A DNA stretch of 64,000 nt, taken from the NCBI RefSeq assembly GCF_905475465.1, contig NC_062245.1, forward strand, positions 4,030,001-4,094,000, written 5' to 3'. The notes beneath the pieces are model-generated. The model was not told the origin of the DNA. It ran no database searches and worked only from the letters and a program-made list of their open reading frames with translations. A program made the translations under genes and the position numbers. How positions within the stretch are numbered: the first letter of the stretch is position 1; every line of letters starts with the position of its first letter. The stretch comes from Pieris napi. Taxonomy: Eukaryota; Arthropoda; Insecta; Lepidoptera; Pieridae. This document shows, piece after piece, positions 47,234 through 60,400 of the stretch.

Positions 47234-48258
47234 TATATGTTCGTTGTAGATGCAATAAAAACAATTAAAAATTAATAACATTTCCTTTTATAGTATGCTC
47301 ATTACAATTCTGTCGATACACTCATTATAATATTAGGGACCGATTCAGGCAACTTAAAAAAAGGAGGTTCTCAATATTCAGGTCTGATAAGCTATGTTCC
47401 TAATACCTACCAAACCATCTCGGGTGTAATCGGTGTATTTGCCCTATGACTATCAAAACTGCTGAGAAGAACAACACTCAAATGTGTTCTTCGTTGCTGG
47501 ACGTCGACTATTATAGCTTAAAATAAACCAGATACTTATATCTAGCGAAAATCTATCTATCCAATCTATTGTTTTATATAAATCTTTAGTTTTAAATAAA
47601 GTGTTGTTTGATGATTTGATATTTTAAAATAGTACCGAGAGGTTTTTACGCCGGCTTTTTCTCTCCTACACCCTCTGTCTTTGCCGATGAGTAGGGATGC
47701 CTGCCTTTTCAAATTTTATGACGTGGAATAGGTGATACCTGTATCTTATATACCATAATAAACATATTTTATTTTTTATTTCATCAAAAAGACGTGAAGA
47801 TGAAAAAGAGCGCAGCATTTTTTTTAAAGCCGTCAACGCGCTCATGGCCCGTCTGGAAATATTGTGGCAATAGGTGACGTTTCACTTAAGAATTGGAGAG
47901 TTTATCTCCTGTTCTAATATAAAATATACAAAACACCGGTGAACTACCGGTGTTTTTTTATCGTAAAACGAACTTCTACAGAACCTAGTCAAAAGTTGAC
48001 ACAAGCCCTTTACCTCGAGACATTATTAAAGAAAACAGTAGAACTAATTATAATATAAAAATTAAATAAGGTTAATTATGTACTTAAGTCATTGTTAAAA
48101 AATTTAACTTTATAAATTGATACACCAACCTGTATAAAGTGTTTAACATATTTACAAAAAAATAACAATTATGAAGAGTTAAATCGTCTTACACTATTAT
48201 TGCGCAACTTTTCTCTTTCTCTATGTGTCGAATTTTATTAACGCTGTGCTAGAAAGGG
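47234..48258. other. P450-1 upstream region with repeat E
   Basis: Contains the P450-1 promoter and the remainder of the duplicated unit. It aligns by eye with 61195-61865 ('gttcttcg', 'aaggccgtcaacgcgctc', 'cgtaaaacgaacttctacagaacc', 'ggttaattatgtac'). Repeat E lies at about 47640-47780. A small hairpin 'caccggtgaactaccggtg' is at about 47935. No gene is seen. Confidence 0.5.
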
Positions 48259-48261
48259 ACA

Positions 48262-48362
48262 AACAATCCCACTAGTTACCAGCCTTCTCAATATGCTGAG
48301 CAAGCTGTACGAGAAGGTAGTCAAAAAGCGTCTCCTAGACTTCGCCCGAGAACAGGGGGCTG
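48262..48362 (+). mobile_element. Reverse transcriptase scrap
   Basis: The plus-strand frame gives SLLNMLSKLYEKVVKKRLLD and then FAREQG, matching the conserved N-terminal RT segment of non-LTR elements (…RPISLL…SKxxEKxxxxRL). Only about 100 bp remain. It is joined directly to the copied AQR intron end at 48363. Confidence 0.6.
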
Positions 48363-48964
48363 TTTTTAACAGGCCGAGCGAGAGAAAACAGTGCGCCGGG
48401 AACGCGCCGCGCTGCGCATACGCAGGCACCACTCACCATGTGTCTGGCCTCCTGCCGCCTGCGGGTGACTCTGACAACGAGACATTCACTCCGACAGAGA
48501 GACGTGTTACTGAGATTGACGAAGACGACCGTTTCCCATCTTTGTTATAAAGTTTATTTTTTAAATTTTAAATAAACTTTTTTGAATCATTTTTGTTTTT
48601 ATATAATGCCATCCTGTGTAGTAGTAGTCTTTTAGGACAAATCACCTTCCTATTAAAACAATGTCCACATTTGGCTGTCTAAAACCTTAAAAGGTCACTA
48701 AGTTGGTTCAAGCAACACCTTTTATACTATGTTGTACACACACTATTACTGCCTTTTACACGAAATATTCACTTATAAAAAGCAGTCTGATTGAACTCTT
48801 TTCACTTATGTTTCTTCTATTTCTGTCAAATTGTGTTTACACTACGATGAAAAGAGATACATTTTGCTTTTTGAGCAAAGAGAGAATAATTTTATTTTAT
48901 TTCTATAGAGTATTAGAATAAAAAATTCTATAGAGCAATAATAATTTATTTTGAATACAAAATA
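48363..48964 (+). pseudogene. AQR last-exon copy (unit 2), broken, with 3' flank
   Basis: From the intron end 'gtttttaacag' (48363-48373) the sequence follows AQR 39591-40194. The exon begins GCCGAGCGAGA as in AQR but a +2 indel near 48385 shifts the frame; a second change near 48440-48460 restores the GDSDxETFTPxE stretch. The stop region differs (ends DDRFPSLL), and the AQR poly(A) signal region is kept (48570-48580). No other AQR exon is attached, so it cannot make AQR. It is a passenger of the P450 duplication. Confidence 0.85.
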
Positions 48965-51900
48965 TTATCGGTTTAATAAGGTAATTTGGTGTCCGTCGAC
49001 AGGTTTATTTATTCCCAAATTTCTTATGCGCATTCGGTGGTAATCGCCGCTTACTCTATATGCACGAAGGATGTGTACCATTGTCACTTTCATCGTCATC
49101 ATCGCGTAGACTTTACCTGCATACATAAAAGTTTAGTATAAATAATGTGGTTCTAATTTCATAAGGCAATGAGAGCAAAATAAAGCCATCTATTCAACTT
49201 TACCTTTTTGCAGTGTCACAGACCTCAAGAGGCCGATAGCGTGTTAAGTAAGTTACATATGAAAGCCCAAGAATGCTTGGTCTCATTGGAAAAAGAAAAT
49301 TTGCGATAGAAGGTGGAAATAAGTAAGAAGCTTATTGAACAGGAGATGTAACTTAATGAAAAGAAGAGGAATTAATGCGACTCGCCTCTGATCAAGCCAT
49401 ATTAAGAAACAAAGAAAGTATTGTCAATAGGCTGATCGTCGAGTGACAAGTCAATTTGTATCATTATTCTTGTTTTAGATTTTTTTGCCTTTCGGTTCAA
49501 AGATACTTTATTTCTCAAAGAATTACATTCACTTAGCGAGAAAATTTAGAGTAAGTTAGTTATGTACATCGTGTTATGAAATTATTTGAAAATACACTAT
49601 ATAAAATAAAAATATTAGTTCTAACAATATGTACCATATTTGTTACAAAAGTGCAGGTAGGTCGCATCGATTTTACAACATGTTACAAGACGCTCGTTCG
49701 CAGACATAAGTAAATGCTACAATAGCTTCTTGATGTTTTGTAAATACATTAATAATTATTCCATTAATTCATATTAAACTTTTACGATTGTTACAGACAC
49801 AGATATAGAATATGGTTGTTTATATTTTTGTTATTTTATAGGTATGTTGTTAATTATATGTTCTTTTAAAAGTTTTTTAAATTTGTAAAAAGGTTTTATT
49901 TCTTTTAATCTGGGTGGCAATGTATTAAATATTTGTGCGCCTTGATACATAATATTAAGTTTTCCGTAATTAGTCCTTGGTTGTATTAAACATAATGTAT
50001 CAATATTTCGTAATGGATATTTTGTATCTGATTTTTGTGTAAAGGATAGATTTATATGAATTAATTTGTTAATAATTTTGTATATTAAAATTGAGGTATT
50101 GTAAACGTATGTCTGGTTTATACTCATAAATTTGGTATCACTGTATAGTTTTTCAGTTGGAGTCAAATAATCGTAATAGAATAATGTCTTCAATAATTTA
50201 TTTTGCATAATTTGTATTTTATAACGATTTGTAGGCGCTGCAGTGCCCCATAGTTCGATTAAGTAGTCTATATGTGGCTTTACCATAATATTATATATAA
50301 TGAGTCGGACTGACTTTGGGAAGCAACGCACACTGCCACGCAGCACGCCAAGAATAGAAGATAATTTGGATTTAATTATGTCAATGTGCGGCTTCCAAGT
50401 TAAACGACTATCCAATACAACACCAAGATATTTTTGAGTATTTGTTCTAATGATATTACATCCATTAATAGTAAGAGGTACAAAATCGTATATTTTCTTA
50501 TTTTTTGCCGCAAAAATTATATAATTTGTTTTTTCTGTATTGATAGTGAGTAAATTAGTTTCTAACCAATCACTTAGGCAGTTTAAATCAATTTGTGCAT
50601 CTTTCACGATTGTATCTATATTACTACCATAGTAAAACAAACTTGTGTCATCTGCATACAACGTAACATCACCCTTTAACCCTAAGTTGCTAATGTCATT
50701 AATATAAATCAAAAATAAAAGTGGCCCCAGTATAGATCCTTGGGGCACACCACAATTTATTGGAGTAGCATCACTCATAAACGTTCCTATCTTAACTATT
50801 TGCTGGCGGTTCTCAAGGTAAGAGCTAAATACTTTTAATGCTGTTCCTGTTACGCCAATATCGTTAAGTTTTTTTAAGAGAAGTTCATGAGAGACGGTAT
50901 CAAAGGCTTTTTTAAGATCAACAAATATGCCTAATGCTATTTGTTTTTTATCTAACTTAAGTTTAATTTTTGTTGTTAGGTCTATTGTAGCAGATAACGT
51001 ATTCGATTTAGGTCTGAATCCGTATTGTTTTTTGTATAATAAATTTATTGAAGCTAGGTAGTCATTAAGACGCAAGTGTAATATCTTTTCAAAAATTTTT
51101 GATAACACTGGTAGGACTGATATTGGTCGATAATTACCAGGATCAGTACGATTGCCTGACTTATAAATCGGAGTAACCTTGGCTACTTTAAGGCTGTCTG
51201 GAAATATACCATTACTTAAACATTGGTTAATGCAACTCGTTAGGTTGTTGACAACCAGGTTTTTAACACACTTTAGTGCTTTCGTACTTATGCCATCAAT
51301 ACCTATGGATGTGTTGCTATTTAAATTGCTAATAATTTTAAGGATTTCATCCGTGGTAGTCGATATTTCTGATAGAAATGTTTGAGACTTTGTTTTAGAG
51401 AGAGAAGTAATTATGTTTGTAGTGGTATTTGCAGGTTTTGAGATTTTTGAGGTTAGAATTTGCCCGATAGTAGAAAAATATGAGTTAAAACATTTACAGA
51501 TCTCTATTGGATTAGTTATTGCAGTTGAATTTATTTCTAATTTGGTAGGCATACTGGTATCTTTTACTTTATTATTTGCTATACTATTTAGGAGATTAAA
51601 CATTTTGGTTGGTTTTTTTATACAGTTTTGAAAAGCCTTTTGATAGTAAGTACTTTTAGCTGTTTGTATGGTTTGGGAAACTTTGTTTCTTTTGTTTATA
51701 AATTGTTCCTTTATTTCTATATTATTTGGTTGGGATTTACATTGCTTCCATAAAATATTTCGTTCGTTTATGGCTTTAATTATATTTTTATTTACCCAAT
51801 CAGTTTTTGGTGGATTTATAATTTTGATTTTTCGAATTTTGCTGTCTTTAATGTTATTAATTATTAATTTTTCTATGTGATTATAGTCTAAAATACATTT

Positions 51901-54900
51901 TGAAACATCGTGCTCAACTAGCTTAAAAAGTTTTTCATAGTTGAGAGCTTCATAATAAACCTTCTGCTTTGTTTCTGGCGAGTATTGCTTTAATTCTAGA
52001 TATATCTGCTTATGGTCCGACATTGCTGATTCAATAATAGCTAAGTTGAAATTATGTTCTTTTATGTTGGTGGATACGTGGTCTATTATTGTTTTGGTTG
52101 ATGATGTTTCACGAGTGGAGTAGGATGAGTCCACTCGATTAAGAATTGCATATCCATTTTCATTAATCGTCTCTGTGTAATTTACTGTGGCATGATCTTT
52201 TTTGAGCAATAAATCAATATTGTAGTCTCCAAATACTATAGCTCTTTTTCTCTTTTCTAATTGAAGTGAATACTCATCAAGGAATTGATTAATTTTTGAG
52301 CGATCAGGCTTATAGACTAGTCCAACATCCAGGTTATATTTATTGATATGTATCCATAAGTAGTGTATATTCGCGATACAACAGTCCTCTATTAGACTAT
52401 GGCTTAGATTGTTATGTATAAAAATTGAGACTCCACCACCTGTAGTGTTTGTTCTAAAGTTATAGTGATGTATATATCCAGGTAAAATTAGTCTTTTTGC
52501 TTGTTCATCACTTTTGACCCATGTTTCTGTTATTACAATAATGTGAATCATATGTCTAAATGAGTTTAGGATACATTTCAGTTCATCAAACTTTCCTTGA
52601 CCCACAATACTTCGAGCATTTAAGTAGAGGAATTTTAGTGAACTTTCCGTTGAATATATTTCTTTGTATGTGTTTGCAAGTTGGTAGTAAATTGTATTAC
52701 TTTTTATTCTATCTGTATGTACTTGGCCATTCAGTCTTCCGACGCCGTCGCCATAATTTTGGCCAATATCCCCTGCGGTGACCGGCCATATTGGGGGATA
52801 TGGAGGGACCGAAGGGTCCATTAGTGGTTGCTATTCGCAACTGAGGGAATCTTGGCATTGAGAGGAAGCCTGGCGTTTAATTAAATTTGGTTGTTGGATA
52901 ACGTAATTTTTTATGTTGTAAACCTTGCTTTTCTTCGATGGCTGGTTAACAGTCTCATTTCTTTTATCGTTGGTTCTCGACGATTCAGGAGATTCTGATG
53001 GAGTTCTCTTATTTTTATCCGTTCTTGGTTTTAAGATTTGTTGGTTTCGGTTGTTCAACCAGACTATTTTGTCATATTTAAGGATTGCCAATCTCCCTTG
53101 TTCTCTTTCCCTGTTAACTTCAATTTGTAATTGTTTTCGTGTATTAAGAACATCTGGAGGGAAGTCTTCTTTTATGTAGTATGGGGTAGAATCCAATTTT
53201 TTCTTATTTTTTTGGATATCAACTTTGAGTCCAACTGTAGAAAGCGTCAGGACTATTGGTCTGATTTTTTCTGTTCTTTTACCAAGCCTCCTAACACATT
53301 CAACGCCATTGTGATCACATTTGATTTTTAAAGTATTGTTTATTAAATCAAGAACTCTGTTTTGTAAATCGCAATAGGTTTTTTCATTTTCTTCCACTCC
53401 AAAAAAGAGCAGATTTTTCCTCCTAATTGTTCTTTCTAACTGGTTAATTTTTATAAGTTGTTGTTCCAATTTTCCTTCCAAAACTTCATTTTTGGTTTCT
53501 AGCTGTTTAAATTTTTCATTTATACTACGGTTGATAGTTTCTTTTATATCCTCTTTCATTTCCTGCATATCAGTTTTTTGCTGATTGATTGCTTCTTGCA
53601 TTGCCTCTAAAATACTTTTTATTTCCTCCATATTTTATTTATTGTTATTATTTATTTTTCTAAATACTTATCTTTGTATTTTATCAGTAATTAATTACAA
53701 AAAAAAAGAAAAAAGAAAAAGAGGATCAAGACACTGATTTGAACTCGAGATTACTTGCATGAGGCAACGATTTCCGCAATCGGCTAACTGGTTAAGTATG
53801 TAACGCTTCGAAACATTGGTATAGATGCTGTTTTCTAGTGACGTTTGTCGCGAATGACTAATACATCCTCTGTTAGTCATGTAGGTATAGGTTTTCACTA
53901 CTGACAAAAAATCCACAACACAATAGTGTCACAAGTCACTATAGTCACAATAATACACTTCCGAAATCACACATTTATAGAAAATATAGTCATTTTGAAC
54001 GAAGTAAGTCGCGTATAAATTTATAAATTATTGTTCTGTTCACAGTTTATTTTAAGTCTTTTTTGACGGATTTTGCACTAAACTATGTATGTCCTCGTTA
54101 CCTTGTGTTAGTATGTAACTTTTAAACACATATTTGAACTTTATTTTCCACAAATAATATTTTTAAAAGTAATAGAAATACGGAACTTGTGTTGACACGC
54201 GCAACCCGCACTACCCACTTTGCTTGCTTGATAGAGTCTGGCTAATGAAAGTTGATACTGAAAAAGCGCGGCAGATTTAAAAAATATTAGCATGGCAGCC
54301 CTAAAGTAAAAAGGAAAGTTGGAACAACTCACTTTGATACTTTGACATTCATTTTTATTTTACTAGTGGATGCTTGCAATTTTTAGGCTTATAGGTTTTG
54401 TGGACATAAGTTTCATCTAAATAGATTATTGGCTTGCCTTCTGCACGTTTCGATGCAATGGTACGCAAAAAGCGATGTCTCCATGCAGCTATATCATATC
54501 GTTCAATTAATAATGAACGTTCATTTTGTTTTTCTTAAATTCATAACCGTTGGCTAATAATCTCAAGACTCTCTATAAAAGAACAATAACATTATCTAAA
54601 GTAACTAAAACTAATATGTACTTATTTAAAATAAAAAAATATCAAGACATTTTGACCGAACTTTAGTGTTGTCATATAAAAAGTTTGCAAAAAAATCCAG
54701 TATCTACTTTCGTTAGCCAGACTCTAGTTCCAGGTGGTTTGTATTAACTACCCCAAGTGCAAAAGGTACGTATGTAGTAATAAACATTGTTTACTGAAAC
54801 TCATAAGGAGTATTTTAATCCAAAAAGTCCCTAATGCCCTCAAATTGCATCATTCTCATTGATTTTTTGTCATAAGGTTTTTATACTATAGACTATTGTG

Positions 54901-57389
54901 TGCATTTAAATTTAAAGGTATAGAGCAGAGGATGATATAACAAGGAAACGAAAGGGAATGTTCAGGTGGTTTGGCCATGTGTAATGTATGAATGAGAAGT
55001 GGTTTACAAGTACGATAAACAAGGCAACCGTTTATATTATAAAGATATTACCATGCCTTGTTCATGCAAGATATTACGTAGACATTGTCGTACATACCTG
55101 AACCAAAACCAGGAGGTACTAGAGAAGGGGCTAGTTAAACACATAATTGACGACGGCATGCATGGTGAATGTCATGAAGGTGGATGAAGCGTGTGAGGTA
55201 TGTCAGGACCATAGCAAGTGGAGATCCCTGGTCTCTACCCCTTCGGGAAAAGGGCATGATAATATAAGTTAGTAAACAGACTATTGTGCTCCCGTCAATT
55301 TTAAGCTTTTAGAGATGACGGCTTTCGCACCATATTGTACATTGAGCACAAAGATATAATTAGAGCTTTGCCGGGATCTGAACGCATGGTCCCAGGATTG
55401 ATAATTGACGCTTCACGTATACTAGTAAACAGTAGTAATATCAATAGTTATAGTAAATATTACCGACACAATTCCGTCTACCGTATCCGAAAGCCCCAAA
55501 AGCGTTGGGATTCAGACCGCTGGTATCCAGCCAACGCTCTGGTATGAATTCTTCTACATCAGGTCCCCATGTGGGGTGATGCATGGCCCCATACAGCGCT
55601 ACAAAGCACAGGTGGCCTTTGCGTAGAACCGCGTTCTCTAAAACATAGTATGAAAAATTAATTGCTATTAATTGTTTTATTAATACTATTGCTCACTAAA
55701 AAATTCTGACTTTCCTATTACGAGGAATATTTAATTAATAAATAAAAAAAGTCATATCTTTTTAAATGTAAATGACCAAAAGCCACTACTACTACAACGT
55801 TTCTAGTTATCGATTTTTTAAATATGTGATTGCTTACTAAGTTGTACATCTTCAGTAATAACTCTCGTACTATACGGTACACCAGGACACAGCCGCATAG
55901 TCTCTTTAAGTACCATTTCAATGTACTTAAGTCGGGGTAAGTCGTCTTTGGTAACGTCTCGGTTGGAATCACCGAACACTTCGTTTATTCTTTAAGATAA
56001 AAGAGAATGTTAATGATTAAAGAAAATATGTACATACCGCTAAACCAATTCTTATCAGAACAAATCAAAGTTTATTTCCTTTACTGTGAGTACTGCCAAA
56101 ACTATATTAATTTTTATATAGTATACATAATAGAATTGCGGTTCAATCCAAATAAAAGAAGTCCAGTAACTAATTGTTTAATTTTCGAAAATAATTATTC
56201 AATCCTGACCCAGATAGAAATTTTTTTTTAGGAAAAAATATGGATACTTCGATTCTATTAATCGAAGTACCATGTATTACTAGTTGATATTGTAACTTTG
56301 TACTTTCGATCTTGGTTTATTATTAGTATTAAACAAAAAACATCATGTAAACAACTTACTCTTGGTAACATTTTTCCTGTACATTGGTGTATGTTCCGAG
56401 CAGCACCAGACAGTAGGAAAGTATTGCGGAGGTGGTCTCAAAGCCGGCCAGAATCATACTGTTCGTTTCATCTTTTAAGTCTTGTGTACTCAATTTGTCC
56501 GATGACTCCAGTAGTCTTTCTAAGAACGGCTTAAATTTCGTGTCTAAAATCAAAATTTTGCTAAATTCAATTACTAAATTTTGCTTTCAATCCCCATTTC
56601 CACAGAACATTGAAATTTAATCTAAACATTTCTATGAATAAGACAAGTCCAGATTGAACATGGACTATTTTTTGTTTAAAAGTTAGATTTCTAATTTAAT
56701 TTGTTAATGCAAAGTTTAATATAAAAGTTTTATTATGATTGGTCATCATCATAACCATGCGTTGAGGCGACGTATGTGACATTTCTTCCGATTTTGCCAT
56801 CACAATAGTGGTATTTATTCTCACCACCCACCCTGTCATCGAACCTGTTTTTGTAGGATTATTTTTATTTAACAAATAGATTCCGTTTCTTTTCATTTAA
56901 ATAATATTTGTGATTTTGTAGTTTTATGTTGCCTAAGCCAAAACTATTACGAAAAAGGGACTTACTAGATTTTCCATCTTGTTCCTTATCTTGGCTCTCT
57001 ATTTTTCTCTTTAAAACCTGTAAGTTGCAATGTATTTTAATAGTAATTATTTCATAATATGAGTCATGTGAAAAAGGTTCTTTTAAAAAAAAATTATGAC
57101 TTAAACATTTTCTCATCTTTAAAAGAATTTATCATTTTTGGGTCACCTTATCGTCCTTCAATTTCAAGTATGACATATTCAAGTGTCCAAGGTGTTTTAG
57201 ACTTTTACAGAAAATGCGAAAATTATTGTTTTGTACTGTTACTGTTGATTATTGTACTTCTATATATTAGTTTAGAAAGAGCGTTTGAGTTTCGCATTCA
57301 AACCAAAAAGAAACTTTTGAGATATATTAATAATAATATTATATATATATATATATATAATATATATATATATATAATAATATATATAA

Positions 57390-57430
<41 letters not shown>

Positions 57431-60400
57431 TTATTAATTATAATCAATTACTTACAGTATTTGTTAATTCGTGCGTAATTTTGACGTGTTGGAGTTCCTC
57501 TTTCTTCATGTCGGATATATTGTATAAGCAGTCAAAATAGAGCAATGGGTTCATCGCTCTCTTCGCCAGTAAGTTCATAATATCACCGAAAGCCATCAAA
57601 CATTTATTATTAAATTCATTCTGATCATAGAGGTCTACTCCTGCTGTTGTAACTGTAAGAATTCATATTCTAAATTATGTTCGTATTTTCTACGTAAAAT
57701 TAAAGAAAGACAAGCAAAAATACTAAAATACTTAGGTTAGTTGTTTATGTTTTTTCGTGGTATAAGAGATTTTTTTTGTGGAATAAATTACGTATACCCC
57801 CGTGGCACGACTGCTTGGGGCGAAGAGTTATGTGGTACTCGCGCTCTGTGCATACCCACGTCTCCATCAACCCTCGTTCTAGACGGGGCGTGGTAACAGG
57901 GGAGACTTGTCCGCGACCAGGCCTTAACTTACAACAAATAGTTTCCATAGCATTCTTTTCTAAACACAAGTGCTGATCAAATGGATCTTTGCCAGCGTTC
58001 TCCTTCCATTCCTGCACGAGCCGCCGACTTTGCAAGTTGAATATTTCCATGAAACCGTCCAGTACTTGCTGGTTGAAGGTCGGGTTTATTAGCTTGCGGT
58101 GTTCCTTCCATACTGAAACTGTTATATAAAAATAATTTTAATATGTATATTGTAATCCTGTTATGGCTAATGCTCATTTATTTATTATTAACAAGTTTGT
58201 TCTAAATATGCTGCATAAAGATAACATAGCATAAATTTTATTTAACAAAAAAAATTGATGTATTCTAATCTTGTTTAGAATTAGCTGAAACTGTGAAGCT
58301 CCCGTTGCTTTCTATTTATAGTTATTTTTGGTTTATATGTAAGCTTGGATTTTATCTCTACTCGTCTACTTGTCTATTTAGAATTAAGAAGTTATAGAAA
58401 TCCAAGACTAAGGATTGTATCGCCCCACTGTTTTTAATGTTTGATTGGTCCTAGCGTTTCAAATAGAAAATTAAACGTCTCGTCTAACACGTCAATGTCA
58501 AACGTATCTACCGTTAGTTAAATCATCAGCTCCATTACAACCCTCGTCAGAATTCGAAATACATATTCCTAAAAATATTAACAAAAAGGTATGTACTTGA
58601 TAGTTACAAGATTCGCTCTTAGTTTTGACTTTTAATCTCACTCTATGACATTCTACTATGGATGAGAGAGAAGTACCTGGACTGAATAGCAGACCATTTC
58701 CGACAAAAGTTTTCGCTAATTTCTTTGCGATACCTGACCGGTGCATACTCGAAGTCAATACTGTGTTGCAGTCGTCGGGATCTGTGATAACTGAAATTTA
58801 TAAAACTCTTATCAAATCAAATAATTTTATACAGTTGAGATAACATAAATCCATTTTGGTAAGTAAAACTTAAAGATTTCGACACGTTAAATCGTTAAAA
58901 TAAGTAGGTATTTTACGAACCTTTTATCGTTAATGTTCTAATGTTTAATTATAATCGATATATTTATACTTTAGACTAGAATCAATACCATATTTGTACC
59001 CTTTAAACGGACAGATTTTTATTTTTTTAAACATAACCGATTTTAATAATTGTAGATTATAAGTATTACAAGAAAACAGGCAAAGTATTTAAATTTTATT
59101 AACGCAGTCACAAGCCAATCTGCTGATGATGGTTGGTTGATTTAATATATAAAATATAGATTCATTTGATGAGTGTGAGAATTTGCTTTGCGCCTTTACT
59201 TGTCACTCATGATCACTAATTGCAGTGGCGAACGTTCTTTTTCAACATTAAAACGTATTAAAAACGAATAAAGGAACACGATGGGCCAAGAACGTCTTAA
59301 TCATCTCACTTTGTTGATAATAGAGCATGATTTGCTTAAAGAAGTCGATATTAAAAGTGTTATCTCTAAATTTGGCCATATTAAATCCAGAAAAAAATAT
59401 TTGTAACAGTTTTGTTTTTTTTAATACCCTAAACTTGAGAACCTAAAGTAAACCGAAGGCCCCTTGACAGAATTTGCTACAGGCCCCGCGCTGGCTTAAT
59501 CCGGCACTGGTTCTAAACAAATAATATAACGTAGTTTGTATACTTACTATAAAAAGGTATGGGACCAAAATAGATTAAAACTATATCACCGTTTTCAAAA
59601 GAAAATTTGAATATTTTCTTTATGGTTTCCCATACTTCTGAAAAGGTAAAATTTTAATATTATAATAATGGTAAACTTATTATTAAGAAAATCGAATTGA
59701 AAAATATTGTTTTAATAACCGCGCTATGTGTTCGGAACATGGCAATTAGATGGTGAGATTCCAGGTCGATACGCTAACCATACGGTTCGAATATACAGTA
59801 ATTATCTTCTTTTCTTTTCCTTTAGTCGCGTCCTTCATTACAGAAGATTCCGTTTATTCGGCAAGCCTTAGGCCTGTAAGGACCTCAACATGGTCGATCC
59901 AGTGAGTAGAGGATCGTTGCCGGGGTCTCGTGCCTTCCACTCTACCGGTCACCACAATATTATCCAAGTTATCGGGACTTTGTGTACTAATGTGTACAAA
60001 TGTGTATATATTTTCTTATTTACAATTATTCTTATTTTTAACTTTTAATTTAATTTTATTTATTATACAGCGTTACACACGATCTTCATTACTCATCTTC
60101 ATTATTTATTTTATTTTATTAGAGGCGCAAACTAGCTGCTGTGATCTCTGGCAGAATGACCAGCGCTGTGGAACTTTTTGCTCCTCTGCATAATGCTGAG
60201 CCAGGGCCAATTACAACCACAGTACACACACATTGCACACTGGAAGCGAACTGAATGGCAAAAAGGAATTTTTTAATTTTTATTGTTTTTGATGTCTTTT
60301 TTTTTTCTTTAAGTATTGTTATTTTGTGTGTTTATGTGTGTGTGTTTTCGTTTTTAATAAATGTTATGTCTATGTCTATGTCTACTAGGATCAGGATCCT

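Larger units (their letters stand above)
49495..53695 (-). mobile_element. Full-length non-LTR retrotransposon (CR1/Jockey-like LINE)
   Basis: A roughly 4.2-kb element with ORF1 (53631-52831) and ORF2 (52821-49831), a short 5' leader and a 3' region of about 335 bp. Comparison with unit 1 puts the left boundary near 49490, where unit similarity (gatttttttgcctttcgg) is lost. The A-rich run at 53699-53725 lies at the other side. Both ORFs are uninterrupted, so the copy may be young or active. It lies in sense orientation within P450-2's last intron. Confidence 0.8.

Noticed and set aside
51179..53331. Plus-strand frames of 60-84 codons within the LINE
   Set aside because: Antisense shadows of ORF1 and ORF2.
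57059..57478. 139-codon plus-strand frame
   Set aside because: Antisense to P450-2 introns and exons; the second half is translated TA microsatellite.
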